A DNA stretch of 44,678 bases from a bacterium BMS3Abin08 (GTDB lineage Bacteria; Nitrospirota; Thermodesulfovibrionia; Thermodesulfovibrionales; JdFR-85). Positions within the stretch are counted from its first letter, which is position 1. The number at the start of each line of letters is the position of its first letter. The stretch spans positions 1 through 44,678 of the forward strand of contig BDTA01000083.1 of the NCBI GenBank assembly GCA_002897935.1, read 5' to 3'. A model generated the notes under the pieces. That model had not been told where the DNA came from. It saw nothing but the letters and a program-made list of their open reading frames with translations, and made no database searches. A program made the position numbers and the translations under genes. Positions 13,297 to 22,484 of the stretch are shown here, in pieces.

Positions 13297-13565
13297 TTAA
13301 GCTTTAACCTTGATTTGAAATCTCCGAGGGATACGGTTTTGCCTTTTCTGACCTGTTTTTTTGCCCGTGCTATCGCTTCTCTTTCTTCTTTACGGGAGAG
13401 AATATCGAGTGTTTCCATCAGGCCTTCAAATTCGTCACTGCTGAGAATAACGGCTTTCTCAACGCCGTTTTTTGTTATGGCAAAACGGTCATATTTTTCA
13501 TCAACATCTCTTACAATTGCAGAGAGGCTCTTTTTTGCCTCTGCGAGCGGGATAGTCTTTGTCAT
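13293..13565 (-). CDS. Phd/YefM-family antitoxin
   Basis: 90 residues from ATG 13565: MTKTIPLAEAKKSLSAIVRD then EKYDRFAITKNGVEKAVILSSDEFEGLMETLDIL, the Phd/YefM DNA-binding fold, followed by a disordered basic tail that would wrap the toxin. The start is chosen because AAGGAGGAATGCC directly precedes it; longer readings to 13682 run through repeat-like sequence. It is expected to repress its own promoter together with the toxin. Confidence 0.88.
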   Translation of the reverse strand: MTKTIPLAEAKKSLSAIVRDVDEKYDRFAITKNGVEKAVILSSDEFEGLMETLDILSRKEEREAIARAKKQVRKGKTVSLGDFKSRLKLK

Positions 13566-14021
13566 GGCATTCCTCCTTATTTCCGTCATTCCGCGTCTGA
13601 CTGGTTCGAACCCTACCGGAATGCGGAACCCGGTCTTTTTGTCTTGACTATAATTATAGTCTATATCATGAATGAAAATCAAATAACAATGGGGCGAAAA
13701 ATAAGATCCACGCTTAGATTAAGAGGGACTGGGGGAGTTATCATTTTAAGAGGGCATTCAATTGTGCTTGCGGCTTTGCTGTATGTCTATAGATCCCGAC
13801 TTGTCGAGGATATGGGGATGGTTCTAAAATCCTTCACTGTGTTTTAAAAGTAGTGACATTCGTTTTTCTTATGTTTGAGTCTGCAAGGGACATCTCGGTA
13901 AGGAGAACAAAATAACAGTTTTCTTTATAATAGTGTGTTATTATATATAACCTGGATTCAGCGATACGCTGAACTGACTAAAAGCATAATAAGACTTAAA
14001 GAGATGAAAGGGGGTAAGTAT
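13566..14021. other. Intergenic region, no gene seen
   Basis: About 455 bases between the divergently oriented antitoxin gene and tatA. It must hold both promoters. AT-rich; no convincing -35/-10 pair was fixed. Short readings here have no ribosome-binding site. Confidence 0.5.
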
Positions 14022-14213
14022 ATGTTTGGACTTGGAGTGCAGGAACTGATTATTGTTTTGGCCATTGCAGGCATCCTTTTTGGTGGCAAGAAGTTGCCGG
14101 AATTAGGGAAGGGGATCGGACAGGCAATTAAAGGCTTTAAGAAGACAATGTCTGAAACTGAGGAAGATCTGGTAAGCCATGATAAACCTGCCGGAAAAAG
14201 CACAAATGAATAA
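14022..14213 (+). CDS. tatA: Sec-independent protein translocase TatA
   Basis: 63 residues: MFGLGVQELIIVLAIAGILFGGKKLPELGKGIGQAIKGFKK. It has one N-terminal membrane helix, the FG hinge (FGGKKLPELG) and an amphipathic helix, then a charged tail. It forms the pore of the twin-arginine pathway for folded cofactor proteins. ATG 14022 follows AAAGGGGGTAAGTAT; an in-frame ATG at 14004 lies in the ribosome-binding site itself and is rejected. No tatB or tatC is adjacent, so those must be elsewhere. Confidence 0.93.
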   Translation: MFGLGVQELIIVLAIAGILFGGKKLPELGKGIGQAIKGFKKTMSETEEDLVSHDKPAGKSTNE

Positions 14214-14855
14214 TATATCTGATTGAAGTTAAGGTTTAGGAAAGATCAGAGTTAAAGAGTAGACTGTAAGCAGTTTAACTGACACCGACACTGACACTGA
14301 AAAGGCAGAGCAGGCTGGAGATAGTGCCAGTGGGAGTCCCTACCCCGTTGAAAGTATTGTTTTGAAGGCCTACCTGCTCCGGATTTATCTTCTTTTTTGC
14401 CTCCTCTGAGAATTTACGAGAACGAGAATTTAGGGGACATCCTTGTCTTCTTGAACTAACTTTATTATAGTGAGTAGTATGCTGATACAGAACAAGGGAG
14501 GGGAGACGCCACGCCAGGCACGCCTTGACGCACCGGGAACGCTTCACCACATCATAATCCGTGGAATAGAGAGACGAAGGATAGTTGATGACAAGAGAGA
14601 CAGGGAGAATTTCGTATCCCGAATAGGTAGTATAGTGTCCGTAGTTATCAAGAAACCAGTTAATAACTTGTTCTCAGCGGCGCAGCAGCCGAGAATCGCG
14701 GTGTTGACTGCGTCCAGTACCGCGATTATCAATCAAAAATAAAGATGATGATTGTCTGAAGATTTATTGATATCATGTTGGCTGGGTGAAGAAATAGAAA
14801 ATATAAAAAGGCATCAAGAGAAAAAAAGGCATAAAAACAGAAAGGAGATCAAACT
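14214..14855. other. Spacer with REP-transposase relics
   Basis: Between tatA and the zinc-ribbon gene. 14427-14440 has TTTAGGGGACATCC, the same motif as at 12975 and 20750 (complement), which marks ends of REP-associated transposase elements. The fragment at 14503 is listed separately; nothing else is supported. Confidence 0.5.
14503..14640 (+). pseudogene. REP-associated tyrosine transposase, N-terminal fragment
   Basis: TPRQARLDAPGTLHHIIIRG then IERRRIVDDKRDRENFVSRIG matches the start of IS200-like Y1 transposases: P-R-x-ARLD-x-PG-x-LHH-V-x-RGIERR and the DR-x-x-F helix. The HUH motif region is only begun (LHH), and after about 45 residues the similarity is lost. The downstream frame to 14742 is unrelated. 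Confidence 0.7.
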
Positions 14856-15122
14856 ATGATGCAACCCCACGGTCCATTTTGTCAAAGCTGTGCTATGCCG
14901 ATGGAAAAACCCGATATGTTCGGTGCCAATACGGATGGCTCTAAATCAGAGGAGTACTGCACGTACTGTTTCAAGAACGGCAATTTCACGGATCCAGACA
15001 TCTCCATGCAGGACATGATCGACAAGTGTGTGACCATCATGGATCAACGAAAAATCATGACTGAAGACCAGGCGCGAGATCTGATGACTAAAACCATTCC
15101 AACTCTTAAACGATGGAAGTGA
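14856..15122 (+). CDS. Zinc-ribbon domain protein
   Basis: 88 residues: FCQSCAMPMEKPDMFGANTDGSKSEEYCTYCFKNGNFTDPDISMQDMIDKC. Two CxxC pairs (CQSC and CTYC) form the zinc ribbon of the small family annotated as putative zinc-ribbon domain, with the FGTN/ADGS-x-x-x-YC signature. The ATG follows AAAGGAGATC. Single cytosolic gene without an operon partner. Function unknown; often found next to transcription regulators in anaerobes. Confidence 0.85.
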   Translation: MMQPHGPFCQSCAMPMEKPDMFGANTDGSKSEEYCTYCFKNGNFTDPDISMQDMIDKCVTIMDQRKIMTEDQARDLMTKTIPTLKRWK

Positions 15123-15229
15123 TAAACTACTTCACTTCAGGGACATCCATACTATGCAAAACTATTGACAGATAAAAAGGAATTTGGGTCACAAGATTCA
15201 ATTATTAAGAGGACAAAACCCTAACAAGT

Positions 15230-15368
15230 TGGCGAGAAGGAGATGCATACGACGTAGAAATTGTTGATTATCATTAAGGAGGAATGTATGACTAAACAAA
15301 AGTTACCACCGATTCATCCCGGACAATGTTCTTTGCCGAAAGCACCGAAGTGCTGGAGGCAAATATAA
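15230..15368 (+). pseudogene. higBA remnant: end of higB and start of higA
   Basis: 15230-15277 reads WREGDAYDVEIVDYH and stop, the conserved C-terminus of HigB-type toxins. After AAGGAGG, 15288 starts MTKQKLPPIHPGQ, the conserved N-terminus of HigA antitoxins (PPIHPGE). The frame then derails to CSLPKAPKCWRQI and stop. Toxin first, antitoxin second, as in intact higBA. Only these ends survive. Confidence 0.7.
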
Positions 15369-15410
15369 AGATAAAATATCAAAACCTTACATTGCTATGC
15401 TGTAAGGCAT

Positions 15411-15449
15411 GCCATTGGCAAGTTCCGACCTTTGGTCGGAGAGCTTGAC
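15411..15449 (+). repeat. Hairpin repeat R3, third copy
   Basis: GGCAAG-TTCCGACC-TTT-GGTCGGA-GAGCTTGAC, the same core as 2418-2450 and (inverted) 5982-6022. Confidence 0.75.
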
Positions 15450-15623
15450 TTCCCAAGTTTACGATATCATAAAATAACATTGAGGTGGGTCTATACTTTT
15501 GACGGATTGTATAATGTAAAGACCTGTTCCTTCTGTCTTGATCCAGAAGTGGATTCCCAAAGACCCTCAGCAGAAATGAGCGTTACATCCGGGGAGCCGG
15601 CAATCATACAACTAATAATTCAG

Positions 15624-15672
15624 AAGATTCGGGGGAAAATCCAACGATCAGATTTCCCCCCGAATCTTTTTG
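15624..15672 (+). terminator. Strong intrinsic terminator-like hairpin
   Basis: AGATTCGGGGGAAAATC, nine-base loop, GATTTCCCCCCGAATCT, then TTTTTG. It lies between the higBA remnant and the 3' end of rubrerythrin; the complement also has an A-rich start (CAGAAGATTC), so it mainly serves + strand transcripts. Confidence 0.7.
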
Positions 15673-15758
15673 TTCCAGATCCCAAAAGACATGCCCGATT
15701 CGGACACAACTGCCGTATTGCATTACAGTTGAGAGACTAAATGGTGATGGATAGCCTT

Positions 15759-16337
15759 TTAATAGTTCTCGCTCAGTAATTCATAATATGCCTGTGGGTG
15801 CGCACAAGCCGGACATTTCTGGGGTGCTTCTTTTCCTTCATGAACATATCCACAGTTACGGCATTTCCATTTAACTACGGTATCCTTTTTGAATACTGTG
15901 CCCTCTTTAACATTTTTCATTAATTTTCTGTACCTTTTTTCATGTTCCTCTTCTACTTCTGCAATCTCCTTAAATAAAACGGCGATTTCTTGAAAGCCTT
16001 CTTCGCGTGCTGTTGTTTCCGCCTCTTTGTAGAGTTTTGTCCACTCAAGATTTTCGCCGTCTGCTGCTGCTTTTAGATTCGCAACAGTATCTCCTATAAC
16101 CCCTGCAGGATAACTTGCTGTAATCTCTACATCACCGCCTTCGAGGAATTCAAAAAACCTTTTGGCGTGTTCTTTTTCGTTATCTGCAGTTTCTAAAAAA
16201 ATCGCTGCTATCTGCTCAAACCCGGCCTTTCTTGCAACAGAAGCAAAATAAGTATAGCGGTTTCTTGCCTGGGACTCTCCTGCAAAACTTGCCAGCAGAT
16301 TCTTTTCCGTCTTTGTTCCTTTAATTGATTTTTCCAT
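15759..16337 (-). CDS. rbr: Rubrerythrin
   Basis: 192 residues. The N-terminal four-helix bundle carries the di-iron Glu and His ligands (GESQARNRY, DNEKEHAKRFFEF, EVEEEHEKRYRKL). The C-terminal rubredoxin domain has two CxxC pairs (CRNCGYVHEGKEAPQKCPACAHP). It reduces hydrogen peroxide to water in the cytosol of anaerobes. The ribosome-binding site AAGGAGG lies eight bases before ATG 16337. It is 75 bases downstream of the Fur/PerR gene in the same direction, so it is likely co-transcribed and part of the peroxide response. Confidence 0.96.
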   Translation of the reverse strand: MEKSIKGTKTEKNLLASFAGESQARNRYTYFASVARKAGFEQIAAIFLETADNEKEHAKRFFEFLEGGDVEITASYPAGVIGDTVANLKAAADGENLEWTKLYKEAETTAREEGFQEIAVLFKEIAEVEEEHEKRYRKLMKNVKEGTVFKKDTVVKWKCRNCGYVHEGKEAPQKCPACAHPQAYYELLSENY

Positions 16338-16412
16338 TTTTCTCTACCTCCTTGTTTTAGATTTTTGTAACGTGGACGTCCTGTAAAGAACTGCTCACCG
16401 CCTGCTCAATTT

Positions 16413-16847
16413 TTATTGGCATTGGTCGCAAATACCCTCAATGCACACTCTCTTTCTTAATACAACAAACTGCCCTTTAATTTCTTCGGGAACCTTTACA
16501 TTGTCACAGGATTTGCTGTGGAAGTCTATTATATTATTACATTTAAGACACCTGAAATGATGGTGGCTGGCATTGTCCGGATCAAATCGTTTGGGATCAC
16601 CGAATCCCTCAACAATATTAACAATTCCAACCCTTGCAAAAGTCAGGAGTGTTCTGTTTACAGTATCGAATGAGATGTTGGGAAAGATCATTCTCGCTCT
16701 CCTAAATATGGTGTCTGCAGAAGGATGGTCTTTTGACTCATATAATTCTCTATATATAACAATGCGTTGTGGTGTTATCTTGAGATTATGTTCTCTACAC
16801 TTGTCCCGAAAGAGATCCATTAAACCGTTATGGTTCTTTGTTGACAT
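16413..16847 (-). CDS. Fur/PerR-family peroxide or metal regulator
   Basis: 144 residues. Winged helix HNLKITPQRIVIYRELYESKDHPSADTIFRRARMIFPNISFDTVNRTL, then the metal-binding dimer domain with HHHFRCLKCNNIIDF and the C-terminal CIEGICDQC (two CxxC pairs, structural zinc). The adjacent rubrerythrin favours a PerR-type role; the Asp residue that would mark PerR cannot be decided by eye. The start is uncertain: ATG 16847 would give a leaderless message because it lies at the expected transcription start; ATG 16823 (MDLFRDKC) fits the usual family length and has no ribosome-binding site either. Confidence 0.9.
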   Translation of the reverse strand: MSTKNHNGLMDLFRDKCREHNLKITPQRIVIYRELYESKDHPSADTIFRRARMIFPNISFDTVNRTLLTFARVGIVNIVEGFGDPKRFDPDNASHHHFRCLKCNNIIDFHSKSCDNVKVPEEIKGQFVVLRKRVCIEGICDQCQ

Positions 16848-16853
16848 GATGGT

Positions 16854-16882
16854 ATTATATAGGAGTTAATCCTATTTGTCAA
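16854..16882 (-). promoter_or_regulatory. Consensus promoter with palindromic operator of the Fur/PerR gene
   Basis: On the - strand TTGACA (16882-16877), 17-bp spacer, TATAAT (16859-16854). The spacer contains ATAGGA-TTAAC-TCCTAT (16875-16859), an inverted repeat that overlaps the -10. Its position suits autorepression by the Fur/PerR product, probably also controlling rubrerythrin. Transcription should start at about 16847. Confidence 0.8.
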
Positions 16883-16884
16883 GA

Positions 16885-17244
16885 AATTTATTCCAGCAAA
16901 TTACAGATCAAAATATTAATGAAAACTCCCCGCCTTAGAGACAGTGGACTATAGTCAGGTAGAGTTTATCGGATTTAAAAATCCACCTCGCCCACCTTTT
17001 GCAAAGGGGAGATTATATTGTTTGTGAACTTCAGGTGACGCAGAGGATGAGAGGAAGATTGTCGAGGAAATTAATCGAAAAATCAGAACATGACCGAAGA
17101 GACAGCGCCGGCTGCCTCTTCTTATCGCTGGACCCAAGCAGTTTGTTTTTTTCAAATACTTAGGTGTAATTAACAAATAAAGAGATGATACACATCGAAC
17201 TTCAACTCTCTCTGCAGACTCATACAAGCCATGTCCTGATTGAA
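16885..17244. other. Intergenic region, no gene
   Basis: Lies between the Fur/PerR promoter and the 3' end of the cupredoxin gene. It contains a fragment of a common dispersed repeat (CCACCTTTTGCAAAGGGGAG-like, near 16995). An open frame at 16955-17227 has no coding features. Confidence 0.5.
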
Positions 17245-17622
17245 CTACTCTACAATCAACTTTCCTCTAAGCATTCCCATTCCGCAGTGAAAGTTGTACT
17301 CGCCCGGTTTATCAATATTTAATTCAACCGTGATATTTTTAAACGGGGTCAGCGTTGCTTTTTTGTTAAAATCCGGAAAGATTACCTCCTCGGAACAAGC
17401 TGCTGTTTCTTCACGGTAGAAGATGAGTTTTATCGGTTTTCCAGCCTCAAAAACCAGCAGATCCGGAGAATAACCGCCTTTTACTTTGATGAACGCTTCC
17501 TGGATGCCGGAATCAGCGGTTTTTATTTTAACGGCTTTTTTCTCGGAAAACCAGAAATACCAGCCGACAAGAAACGAAAGCCCTATTCCGATTAAAGTTA
17601 CTATAATTTGATCTGTGGACAT
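17245..17622 (-). CDS. Membrane-anchored cupredoxin-like protein
   Basis: 125 residues from ATG 17622, which follows GGAGCAGAAA (an ATG four codons upstream is less well placed). One N-terminal membrane helix (IIVTLIGIGLSFLVGWYFWF) is followed by a cupredoxin domain: SPDLLVFEAGKPIKLIFYREETAACSEEVIFPD and PGEYNFHCGMGMLRGKLIVE. Cys (AACSEE), His and Met of FHCGMGM could be copper ligands, as in the Cupredoxin_1 family. It lies 28 bases after copA in the same direction, so it is probably co-transcribed as a periplasm-facing copper acceptor or delivery protein for CopA. Confidence 0.85.
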   Translation of the reverse strand: MSTDQIIVTLIGIGLSFLVGWYFWFSEKKAVKIKTADSGIQEAFIKVKGGYSPDLLVFEAGKPIKLIFYREETAACSEEVIFPDFNKKATLTPFKNITVELNIDKPGEYNFHCGMGMLRGKLIVE

Positions 17623-17650
17623 TTTCTGCTCCATTCTCCAATAAGATTTG

Positions 17651-20332
17651 TTAAACAGTCTTAGGTTTAAATCTTCTCAAACGGTTTGCGTTTGTAACTA
17701 CCGTAACCGAGCTGAAAGCCATTGCGGCTCCGGCGATTATCGGTGATAATAAAATGCCGAAGAAAGGATATAGGAGACCCGCGGCTACCGGTATTCCAAG
17801 TCCGTTGTAGAAAAATGCACCGACCAGATTTTGTTTGATGTTTTTCATTGTAGCCCTGGAAAGCTCGATGGCAAGAGCAACGCTTTTCAGGCTTCCTTTA
17901 ATCAGCGTAATATCGGAGGCCTCTATGGCTACGTCCGTGCCTGCTCCTATCGCAAATCCGATATCGGCCTGAGCTAAAGCGGGGGCATCGTTAAGTCCGT
18001 CACCCACCATTCCCACAATTTTGCCTTCATGCTGCATTCTCTGTACATTAAAGGCCTTTTCCTGCGGTAAAACTTCTGCAAACACCCGGTCGACGTCCAC
18101 TTGTTTAGCAATTGCCCTGGCCGTTCTTTCGTTATCACCGGTTATCATTACCACTTCCAATCCCAATTTTTTCAATTTAGCGATAGCCGCTTTGGAATCG
18201 GGTTTTACAATGTCGGCGACCGCAACTATTCCCGCGGCCTTTCCGTCAATTGCCAGAAACATCGGAGTTTTGCCGTCGTCGGCTAACTGTTTGCTCTTTT
18301 CTTCCAAATCGCCTATTTCAATCGAGTGCTTTTTCATCAGCTTGATATTTCCTAAAAGTATTTTTTTCTCTTCCACAAGCGCCTCTACGCCATGACCCGG
18401 AATCGCATCGAATTCTTTCGGTTCGTACAACGCAAGAGATTTATCGGAGGCTCCTTTCAGGAGTGCTTCGCCCAGCGGGTGTTCGGAAGCCTTCTCAACA
18501 CTGGCGGATAAACCCAATACTTCATCTTCGCTGAAACCCTTCACGGTTATAACGTCGGTAAGCGAAGGCTTCCCCTCGGTGATGGTACCGGTTTTATCCA
18601 GGACAATAGCGTCTAACTTCTGTGCCGTTTCCAGGGCATCGCCGCTTCTGATTAATATGCCGTTCTCCGCTCCTTTTCCGACGCCTACCATCAAGGAGAC
18701 GGGTGTTGCTATGCCCAGTGCGCAGGGGCAGGCGATTATCAAGACGGTAACAAAAACTATCAAGGCGTAAATCAGATTAGGCTGCGGACCAAAATCATAC
18801 CAGCCTACAAAGGCCATAATAGCGATAATAATAACGCTGGGAACAAAGTACCCGGCTACTCTATCGACAATCTTCTGTATGGGGGCTTTTGAACTCTGCG
18901 CCTGTTCTACCATGCCGATGATTTGCGAAAGGGTGGTATCCTTTCCGACTTTGGTGGCCCTGAATTTGAACGAACCGGTTTTATTTATCGTACCACCTAT
19001 CACTTCGTCGTTCTCCACCTTTTCTACGGGTATCGCTTCGCCGGTAATCATCGCTTCGTCAATCGACGAGGAGCCTTCTACAATCTCACCGTCTACAGGA
19101 ATTTTTTCTCCGGGCCTGACTAATATAATTTCATCTAAAACCACCTCTTCTATCGGAATATCCGATTCCTGGCCGTTCCTGATAACTCTCGCCGTTTTTG
19201 CCTGCAGTCCTATGAGTTTTTTCATCGCTTCAGAGCTTTTTCCCTTGGCTCTGATTTCAAGCGCCATACCGAGAACGACTAAGGCCACCACTATGGCGAT
19301 CGCGTCGAAAAACTGGTTTGCGAGTTCCGCTTTTGGAAAGATTCCCGGAAAGAAGGTAGCTATTGTGGAATATATCCAGGCCGCACTTATACCGGTAGAG
19401 ACCAATGTGTGCATATTCGCCGAACGATTCCTGAACGCGGCCCAGGCTCCCGTGTAAAATTGAGAACCGCTCCAAAACATAATCGGCAGACTTAAAACGC
19501 TCATCGCAATCCATAAATAATGCAGCGTCGGAGAGCCTTCTCTGAACGCTTCGGGCAGTCCCAGAAAATCTGCATAGCTTATTATTAAGAATGGAATGCC
19601 CAGGGCTGCGGCAAAGATGAACTTTTCCATCAAAGTCTTGTACTCTTTCTCTCTCGCCAACTGGTTTTCGTCTACCGGTTCTTTCTCGGCCTCCCCTTTT
19701 TCAGAAGGCGTTTCTTTCACCGGGTGTTCTCCTGCCGGTTCGACTGTTTTATATCCAAGCTTTTCAATGGTGTTTTTAAGTTCTTTTATATTGATCAAAT
19801 TAGGCAGGTATTTAATGAAGGCTTTTTCTGTGGCGAGGTCAACACTGGCGGAAAGAACACCCGGGAGACTATTTAACTCGTTTTCTATCTTTGTAACGCA
19901 TGAAGCGCAATACATGCCAACGATTCCCAGGCTTAAACTTGACTGACCGGCTTTATAGCCAGCCCTTTTAATAGCTGAAATTATACTTTCAGCGTCGACC
20001 TCTTTTCTATTGAACTCTACTCGCGCGTTTTCCGTGGCTATATTCACTTTCGCTAAATTAATACCGGGAAGTTTTTTAATCTCGCTCTCTATCGTGGGGA
20101 TGCACGAGCTGCAATGAATGCCGATTATCGGAATGTCTAATTTTTCAATTCCTCCGCTCGTGATATTATACGTCGCCCCGGAGGAATTTACCGGTTTGAT
20201 ATATTTATCCGGGTTCGACAGAAAATCATTTTTACATTTTTCCGAACAGAAATCATATTCTGTGCCCCCAACTTCTGCGGAATATTCAGACGGCGATTTA
20301 ACTTCCATGCCGCATACCGGGTCTTTTGCCAT
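17651..20332 (-). CDS. copA: Copper-exporting P1B-type ATPase with YHS and two HMA domains
   Basis: 893 residues. Domain order: YHS/TRASH metal-binding domain (DPVCGMEV ... [12 protein letters not shown], 1-45), HMA 1 (GIHCSSC, about 71), HMA 2 (GMYCASC, about 140), a charged linker, then the ATPase with eight predicted membrane helices, ITGEA actuator loop, IACPCALG copper site in the sixth helix, DKTGTITEG phosphorylation site, SEHPLG for nucleotide binding and [13 protein letters not shown] hinge. This is the subgroup-1B (copper I) pattern. It exports Cu+ from the cytosol. The N-terminal YHS fusion is found in many anaerobic bacteria. It is transcribed with the downstream cupredoxin gene. 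Confidence 0.96.
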   Translation of the reverse strand: MAKDPVCGMEVKSPSEYSAEVGGTEYDFCSEKCKNDFLSNPDKYIKPVNSSGATYNITSGGIEKLDIPIIGIHCSSCIPTIESEIKKLPGINLAKVNIATENARVEFNRKEVDAESIISAIKRAGYKAGQSSLSLGIVGMYCASCVTKIENELNSLPGVLSASVDLATEKAFIKYLPNLINIKELKNTIEKLGYKTVEPAGEHPVKETPSEKGEAEKEPVDENQLAREKEYKTLMEKFIFAAALGIPFLIISYADFLGLPEAFREGSPTLHYLWIAMSVLSLPIMFWSGSQFYTGAWAAFRNRSANMHTLVSTGISAAWIYSTIATFFPGIFPKAELANQFFDAIAIVVALVVLGMALEIRAKGKSSEAMKKLIGLQAKTARVIRNGQESDIPIEEVVLDEIILVRPGEKIPVDGEIVEGSSSIDEAMITGEAIPVEKVENDEVIGGTINKTGSFKFRATKVGKDTTLSQIIGMVEQAQSSKAPIQKIVDRVAGYFVPSVIIIAIMAFVGWYDFGPQPNLIYALIVFVTVLIIACPCALGIATPVSLMVGVGKGAENGILIRSGDALETAQKLDAIVLDKTGTITEGKPSLTDVITVKGFSEDEVLGLSASVEKASEHPLGEALLKGASDKSLALYEPKEFDAIPGHGVEALVEEKKILLGNIKLMKKHSIEIGDLEEKSKQLADDGKTPMFLAIDGKAAGIVAVADIVKPDSKAAIAKLKKLGLEVVMITGDNERTARAIAKQVDVDRVFAEVLPQEKAFNVQRMQHEGKIVGMVGDGLNDAPALAQADIGFAIGAGTDVAIEASDITLIKGSLKSVALAIELSRATMKNIKQNLVGAFFYNGLGIPVAAGLLYPFFGILLSPIIAGAAMAFSSVTVVTNANRLRRFKPKTV

Positions 20333-20841
20333 TTGTATTCCCCTCCTCTGTTTCTGTTATAGATATAACCTGAATTATACCTTAACATTATTTGTCTTTA
20401 TACTTAAGAATAATACAAAAAGATGAAGAAAGTATGAAATTATACAGGCCCCTGGCAACAACGTAGAGGCACCTCTGACCTCGTGCGGGACAATTACCGG
20501 GGTCTCTCACTGAACTCTGCAACCTGGATAAGGGATGATGGGTGGTCCCGCATAAGCAGGATGTGTCGGATAGATCGTAACGATCAGGTGCAAAGTTCCA
20601 TGATGGTGAGAGACTCGCCGATAAATGATTTAAAAGTCTCTCGAAGGCTTAGCAGCAGAGGTGCGTTTGTTCTTACTTATAACGCGATGACTGCATGATT
20701 TTAAAGGATATTTTCTTAACAGTATTTTTTCTTTGACAGGGGAGTATAGGATGTCCCCAAAGTCCGTCCCACGATTTCAAGTTTCCGGCCTGCTTCATGA
20801 TACACCATGGCAACAACGTCACCGCTGCCCGCTGAGCTTTC
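20333..20841. other. Intergenic region, repeat relics only
   Basis: About 500 bases between copA and mscS, both on the - strand. It contains AGGATGTCCCCAAA (20750 onward), a REP-transposase-associated end motif also at 12978. No ORF with coding signals. The copA promoter should lie at 20340-20440 but no clear boxes were fixed. Confidence 0.5.
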
Positions 20842-21903
20842 CTAATTTGTTTGGGACTTCTCTAAAAATATCGTCTGTGTCGGGTAAGCAAATTCGATCC
20901 TGCGTTTTTCAAACTCCTCCATGATTTCAAGGTTGATTTCCTGCTGAATATTCATGTACTTATTATAGTCACTGCCGATAACATAATAAACGACTTCAAA
21001 GATGAGACTGAAATCCCCGTAGGAGGAAAAATGAGCACGATCGAAGGCTGTATCGTTAATCTTCTTTATGATGCCCGTTATTATTAGCGGTATCTCTTTC
21101 AACTGCTGTAGACTGGTCTGATAAGTAACGCCAAGCTTAAAAACCACGCGACGCTTTTCCATCCTTTTATAGTTACGCACTCTTGAATTAGTGAGATCAG
21201 TGTTGGAAAAGACTAACTGTTCTCCGCCCAAGCTGCGTATTCTCGTGGTTTTAATACCGATGTCCTCGATGCTTCCCATGTATTCTCCAACGATGATAAA
21301 ATCACCGACCTCAAACGGTCGGTCAAAGAATATGGCAAAGTAACTGAACAGGTCTCCTAAAACCGCCTGGGCCGCCAGGGCAACCGCTACACCGCCGATG
21401 CCTAAGCCGGCAATTACAGAGGAGATTTTAAACCCTAAGTTATCAAGGAGAAATGTGATGCCAAGACCCCAGATAACTACCTTTATTACTGTAATGATTC
21501 CTTTGAGATTGCGCTCCCTGATCGCATCTTTCTCCTTCTTTAACAAATAGGTCTCGATTGAATAGTTGATCAGTGCCACTAAAAAGCGAATACCAAAGAG
21601 AGTTAAGACAATCACTCCCAGGGTATATATAATTTTGTTTAAGGCGGCGTTCAGGGTCAAACTGCGTGTGGACAAATAAAATATCCCGAAATAAAGGATG
21701 GGCAGCAGTGTCTTTTCAAAGCCTTGAATCAAAAAATCGTCTATATCCGTGGCTGTTTTCTCTGCCCATGCCCTGAGACGGCTCAGGACAAGATGTCTGA
21801 ATATCCGGATAGTGAGGATACCGACAAGAAGAATCGAGAAAAAAACCAGATAGTCCAGGATGCGATTCTGGAGAAACGTTATCTGCATAATGTTTTCAAA
21901 CAT
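20842..21903 (-). CDS. mscS: MscS-family mechanosensitive channel
   Basis: 353 residues. Four or five N-terminal membrane helices, then the MscS pore helix and beta domain: SSVIAGLGIGGVAVALAAQAVLGDLFSYFAIFFDRPFEVGDFI, the A/G-rich TM3 and the conserved F-DRPF-x-VGD-x-I. Then a beta domain with GSIEDIGIKTTRIR and a cytoplasmic C-terminal cage domain. It opens on hypo-osmotic shock to release solutes. About 70 residues longer than E. coli MscS because of extra N-terminal helices. AAGGAGG precedes ATG 21903. Stands alone; MITE-A and MITE-B copies lie upstream. Confidence 0.93.
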   Translation of the reverse strand: MFENIMQITFLQNRILDYLVFFSILLVGILTIRIFRHLVLSRLRAWAEKTATDIDDFLIQGFEKTLLPILYFGIFYLSTRSLTLNAALNKIIYTLGVIVLTLFGIRFLVALINYSIETYLLKKEKDAIRERNLKGIITVIKVVIWGLGITFLLDNLGFKISSVIAGLGIGGVAVALAAQAVLGDLFSYFAIFFDRPFEVGDFIIVGEYMGSIEDIGIKTTRIRSLGGEQLVFSNTDLTNSRVRNYKRMEKRRVVFKLGVTYQTSLQQLKEIPLIITGIIKKINDTAFDRAHFSSYGDFSLIFEVVYYVIGSDYNKYMNIQQEINLEIMEEFEKRRIEFAYPTQTIFLEKSQTN

Positions 21904-21940
21904 GTAGGTCCTCCTTATTGGCCTGTTACGGAAATATAAC

Positions 21941-22062
21941 TATTGTCGCGTCAACTCTCAATTGTCATTCCGGCTTGTCCGGAATCTAAGAGGAGTATGA
22001 TTCCCGACATAGCGGGAATGACAATTCAAACACCCCGACATTACAAGGTTGACACGACACTA
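21941..22062 (+). mobile_element. MITE-A copy 2
   Basis: 122 bp, nearly identical to 1185-1306. The right TA end (22061-22062) is shared with the left end of MITE-B copy 1. Confidence 0.85.
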
Positions 22063-22207
22063 GTGTCTGTGTATAAAGTCAACAATAGAGCCGTCATTCC
22101 CGCGGTCTGTTGGGCGGGAATCCAGTCTTTTCAGTAACTTCTGGATACCCGACTACAGACTTCGGGCATGACAAAAATATAAAACAGCAGTTTATACACA
22201 GACTCTA
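22061..22207 (+). mobile_element. MITE-B copy 1 (147 bp)
   Basis: The ends TAGTGTCTGTGTATAAA and the complement of TAGAGTCTGTGTATAAA form an inverted repeat of about 17 bp. The interior holds the CATTCCCG/CGGGAAT and GCCCGA/TCGGGC hairpins. Two more copies occur in tandem at 40497-40790. No ORF. Confidence 0.8.
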
Positions 22208-22285
22208 AATAATGATTGTCGCTTCCGGTTTCAACTGCTCTTTAGTGCTGGTCTGCCTCACACGTAAGGCGGTATAATGATGATA

Positions 22286-22314
22286 TTGATTATACAACAA
22301 GATTGGATTATAAT
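22286..22314 (+). promoter_or_regulatory. Promoter of adenine deaminase
   Basis: TTGATT (22286-22291), 17-bp spacer, TATAAT (22309-22314); the -10 lies within the palindrome GGATTATAATCC. It leaves a leader of about 165 bases before the start codon; no purine-riboswitch core was recognised in it. Confidence 0.6.
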
Positions 22315-22484
22315 CCTATCGGCAGTCATTAATAAAGGGGTAAGTTCTTAGTCACGGCTTTTAGGGCGTTACTTGTAACAAGGCCTGTTTTTCCGGAATG
22401 ACAACCCTCTCCTGGCCCTGTGCAGGGAATTGCTCGATATCAGGCTGGTATCATGGCTTTATTCAAACAGAAAAGGGAGGTTGG

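Larger units (their letters stand above)
15123..15758. other. Spacer with gene remnants and a terminator
   Basis: Contains higBA remnants (15230-15368), hairpin repeat R3 (15411-15449) and a strong terminator-like hairpin (15624-15672). The open frame 15432-15740 runs through the last two and has no ribosome-binding site, so it is not called. Confidence 0.6.

Noticed and set aside
15221-15229. CTAACAAGT as a further R'' box outside the array
   Set aside because: No matching cassette start or palindromic arms follow; it is next to the higB remnant and is probably chance.
15432-15740. 102-codon open frame
   Set aside because: Overlaps a dispersed repeat and a terminator hairpin; no coding signals.
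18021-19457. Long open frames on the + strand within copA
   Set aside because: Antisense shadows of the copA reading frame, rich in Ser and Phe, with no starts of their own.
22208-22484. Purine riboswitch before adenine deaminase
   Set aside because: The leader is long enough, but the conserved junction and loop bases of purine aptamers were not found.
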